From: Myxococcales bacterium
GTDB taxonomy: Bacteria > Myxococcota_A > Polyangia > Fen-1088
DNA length: 34,813 bases
Reading direction: 5' to 3'
Assembly: GCA_003136095.1 (NCBI GenBank)
Contig: PNBO01000171.1
Coordinates: 1 to 34,813 of the forward strand
Position 1 is the first letter of the stretch, and each line of letters opens with the position of its first letter. Position numbers and translations under genes: made by a program. Below the pieces are notes generated by a model. It was not told the origin of the DNA, did no database searches, and was given only the letters and a program-made list of their open reading frames with translations. Shown here piece by piece: positions 33,309 through 34,813 of this stretch.

Positions 33309-34265
33309 ATGCGCATCGTGCTCCTCGACAGCAACACGGCCGACCAGGGCGACACGAGCTGGCCCGCGCTACGCGCCCTCGGGGAACTGACCGCGTACCC
33401 GCGCACGGAACCGACGCTGGTCCGGCAGCGCTGCGCGGGCGCCGAGGCCGTGCTGACCAACAAGGTCGTGCTTTCCGCCGAGCTCCTGGCCGCGCTGCCG
33501 GGGCTACGCTACATCGGCCTCACCTCGACCGGAACCAACGTCGTCGCTCTCGAGGCGGCGCGGGCGCGCGGGATCGCGGTCACCAACGTGCCGGCATACT
33601 CGACCGAGTCGGTGGCCGAGATCGTCTTCGCCATGATCCTGCACTTCGCCTTCCGCGTCGGCGAGCACGATGGGGCGGTCAAGGCCGGCCGCTGGGCCGC
33701 GGGACCGGACTTCTGCTTCTTCCTCACTCCGCTGCGCGAGCTCTCCGGCCAGACGCTGGTCGTGCTCGGGCTCGGCGCCATCGGCCAGGCCGTGGCCAGG
33801 ATCGCGAGCGCCTTCGGCATGAACGTCATCGCCGCCGCGGTGCCGGGCTCGACCAGCCGGGGCCGGACGCCGCTCGCGGAGGCGCTGCCCCTCGCCGATG
33901 TCGTGACCTTGCACTGTCCGCTCGGCCCCGCCACGCGGGGCATGGTGGATCGCGAATTCCTGGCCGCGCTGAAACCGGACGCGATTCTCATCAACACCAG
34001 CCGCGGGCCCGTCGTCGACGAGACCGCCCTTCTGGAGGCCTTGCGCGCGGGCAGGCTCGGCGGCGTCGGGTTGGACGTCATGGAACGGGAGCCGCCGCCG
34101 CCCGGCCATCCCCTGCTCGATCCCGGCGCGCCCTGGGCTAGTCGGTTGCTGGTGACCCCACACCTGGCCTGGGGCACCGTCGAAGCCCGTCGCCGCCTCG
34201 CCGCCGAAGTGGCGCACAACCTCGCCGCCTTTCTCGCCGGCGAGCGAAGAAATCGAGTGGACTGA
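33309..34265 (+). CDS. D-2-hydroxyacid dehydrogenase, glycerate dehydrogenase-like
   Basis: 318 residues. It has an NAD-binding GLGAIG (154-159) Rossmann motif and the catalytic set Arg232 (INTSRGP), Glu261 and His285 (TPHLAW). The HLAW form, and the N-terminal MRIVLLDSNTADQGD with SWPALRALGELTAYPRT, resemble hydroxypyruvate reductase/glycerate dehydrogenases rather than lactate or formate dehydrogenases. It would interconvert hydroxypyruvate or glyoxylate with D-glycerate or glycolate. ATG 33309 is chosen because similarity starts there; ATG 33297 is four codons upstream, and no strong ribosome site decides between them. Confidence 0.92.
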   Translation: MRIVLLDSNTADQGDTSWPALRALGELTAYPRTEPTLVRQRCAGAEAVLTNKVVLSAELLAALPGLRYIGLTSTGTNVVALEAARARGIAVTNVPAYSTESVAEIVFAMILHFAFRVGEHDGAVKAGRWAAGPDFCFFLTPLRELSGQTLVVLGLGAIGQAVARIASAFGMNVIAAAVPGSTSRGRTPLAEALPLADVVTLHCPLGPATRGMVDREFLAALKPDAILINTSRGPVVDETALLEALRAGRLGGVGLDVMEREPPPPGHPLLDPGAPWASRLLVTPHLAWGTVEARRRLAAEVAHNLAAFLAGERRNRVD

Positions 34266-34270
34266 TCCAC

Positions 34271-34813
34271 CTACCGCGCGGCCAGGATGGCGCGCGTGAC
34301 CTCGGCGAACCCCGCGGCGGATTCGGCCTGGGTGATGAAGGCCGGGCGATCCTCGCCCAGCTCGTCGAGAAAACGGTTCACGTTGCGCACGCCTACACTG
34401 GTGCGGCGCAGCCGCGCGAAGAGCGAGCGGTCGTTGCTGCTGTCGCCGACGAAAAGCATGGCCTCGTCGGGCGCGGCGCAGGCCACGGGATCAATGGGCC
34501 GCAGGGCCGCCAGCAGACCGTCGGCCTTGCCCCAGCCCGCCGGCCGCACGTGGATGTGGATCGAGCTGGCCATCACCTCGAACTCGGGATCGACGAGCTT
34601 GCCGCTCGCCGCGAGCGCGGCACTGTCGAAGCGCGCGGGCCGCACGAACGCCCGCTCGAACAGCCGGAAGGTGTCGTCCGGGGTCACCTCCAGCGCGTAC
34701 GCCTGGCACACCCGCGCACCGTTCTCCGCCAGGCGGGCGAGGAATCCCGGACCACGCTCGGGCCCGAGATCCATGCGCTCGCCGTCGCCGCCAAAGGCCA
34801 CCAAGCCGTTCTC
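34271..34813 (-). CDS. HAD-superfamily Cof-type phosphatase, N-terminus cut by window
   Basis: The window ends inside this gene; the N-terminal domain with the nucleophile Asp motif lies beyond 34813. The visible part begins with the ENGLVAFGGDGERMDLGP segment and contains the late HAD motif LFVGDSSNDRSLFARL, so it is a C2-type (HAD-IIB/Cof) phosphatase. The substrate could be a sugar phosphate or mannosyl-3-phosphoglycerate-like compound; the sequence does not decide. It converges on the dehydrogenase, with five bases between the stops. Confidence 0.82.
   Translation of the reverse strand, partial: ENGLVAFGGDGERMDLGPERGPGFLARLAENGARVCQAYALEVTPDDTFRLFERAFVRPARFDSAALAASGKLVDPEFEVMASSIHIHVRPAGWGKADGLLAALRPIDPVACAAPDEAMLFVGDSSNDRSLFARLRRTSVGVRNVNRFLDELGEDRPAFITQAESAAGFAEVTRAILAAR

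Overview
This is a high-GC window with gene order and protein styles typical of Myxococcota, probably a Polyangia/Sorangium-like bacterium. That placement is an inference. It rests on strongly GC-biased third codon positions, many lipoproteins with Gly/Thr- or Ala/Pro-rich linkers, a TPR protein ending in two membrane helices and an AP-VGPG-AGL-like tail, an RCC1 lipoprotein with a CCPEGY cysteine motif, and lipoprotein cellulases. No rRNA, tRNA or CRISPR array was seen.

Left part (1-11570), ordinary chromosome. A tightly packed plus-strand run holds an alpha/beta hydrolase, glycerol kinase, a PP2C phosphatase, an ArsA-like ATPase, the RNA ligase-like phosphodiesterase ThpR and a PAS-GGDEF diguanylate cyclase. 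A VKOR-DsbA fusion follows. A ~125 bp imperfect palindrome then sits between this gene and the convergent minus-strand operon phoH, GAF-HD-GYP, ybeY. mazG is divergent from phoH.

Middle part (about 11600-21610), an accessory island. Copies of one decayed insertion-sequence end recur at about 11.63, 15.2-15.35, 17.7-18.27 and 21.5 kb. The third copy still carries the N-terminal part of an IS1202/ISNCY-like transposase. They separate three cargo modules: two lipoprotein cellulases (GH12 and GH9), a NodB-like polysaccharide deacetylase with an LpxD-like N-acyltransferase, and a TPR membrane protein with a seven-repeat RCC1 lipoprotein. A broken gene whose leader resembles that of the TPR gene follows the RCC1 gene. 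The two outermost copies of the cellulase module face outward like terminal inverted repeats.

Right part (22000-34813), mostly minus strand. Core genes are pgpA, a TrmN6-like methyltransferase, a DUF1015 gene, mtnA-mtnP for methylthioadenosine salvage, and a YrdC/TsaC gene. Among them are a Vgb-like propeller lipoprotein, two polytopic sugar transferases (a GT-C 'DDSWIH' protein and a GT87-like protein), and an unknown lipoprotein/outer-membrane pair. A plus-strand glycerate-dehydrogenase-like gene and a HAD phosphatase cut by the window edge close the window. A G-rich hexamer repeat (GTGGCC/GTGGTC) appears twice, each time just after the stop codon of a minus-strand gene.

Functional links: envelope and extracellular carbohydrate work (cellulases, deacetylase, acyltransferase, sugar transferases), c-di-GMP turnover (one GGEEF and one HD-GYP protein within 5 kb), and RNA/nucleotide housekeeping (phoH, ybeY, mazG, thpR, tsaC).
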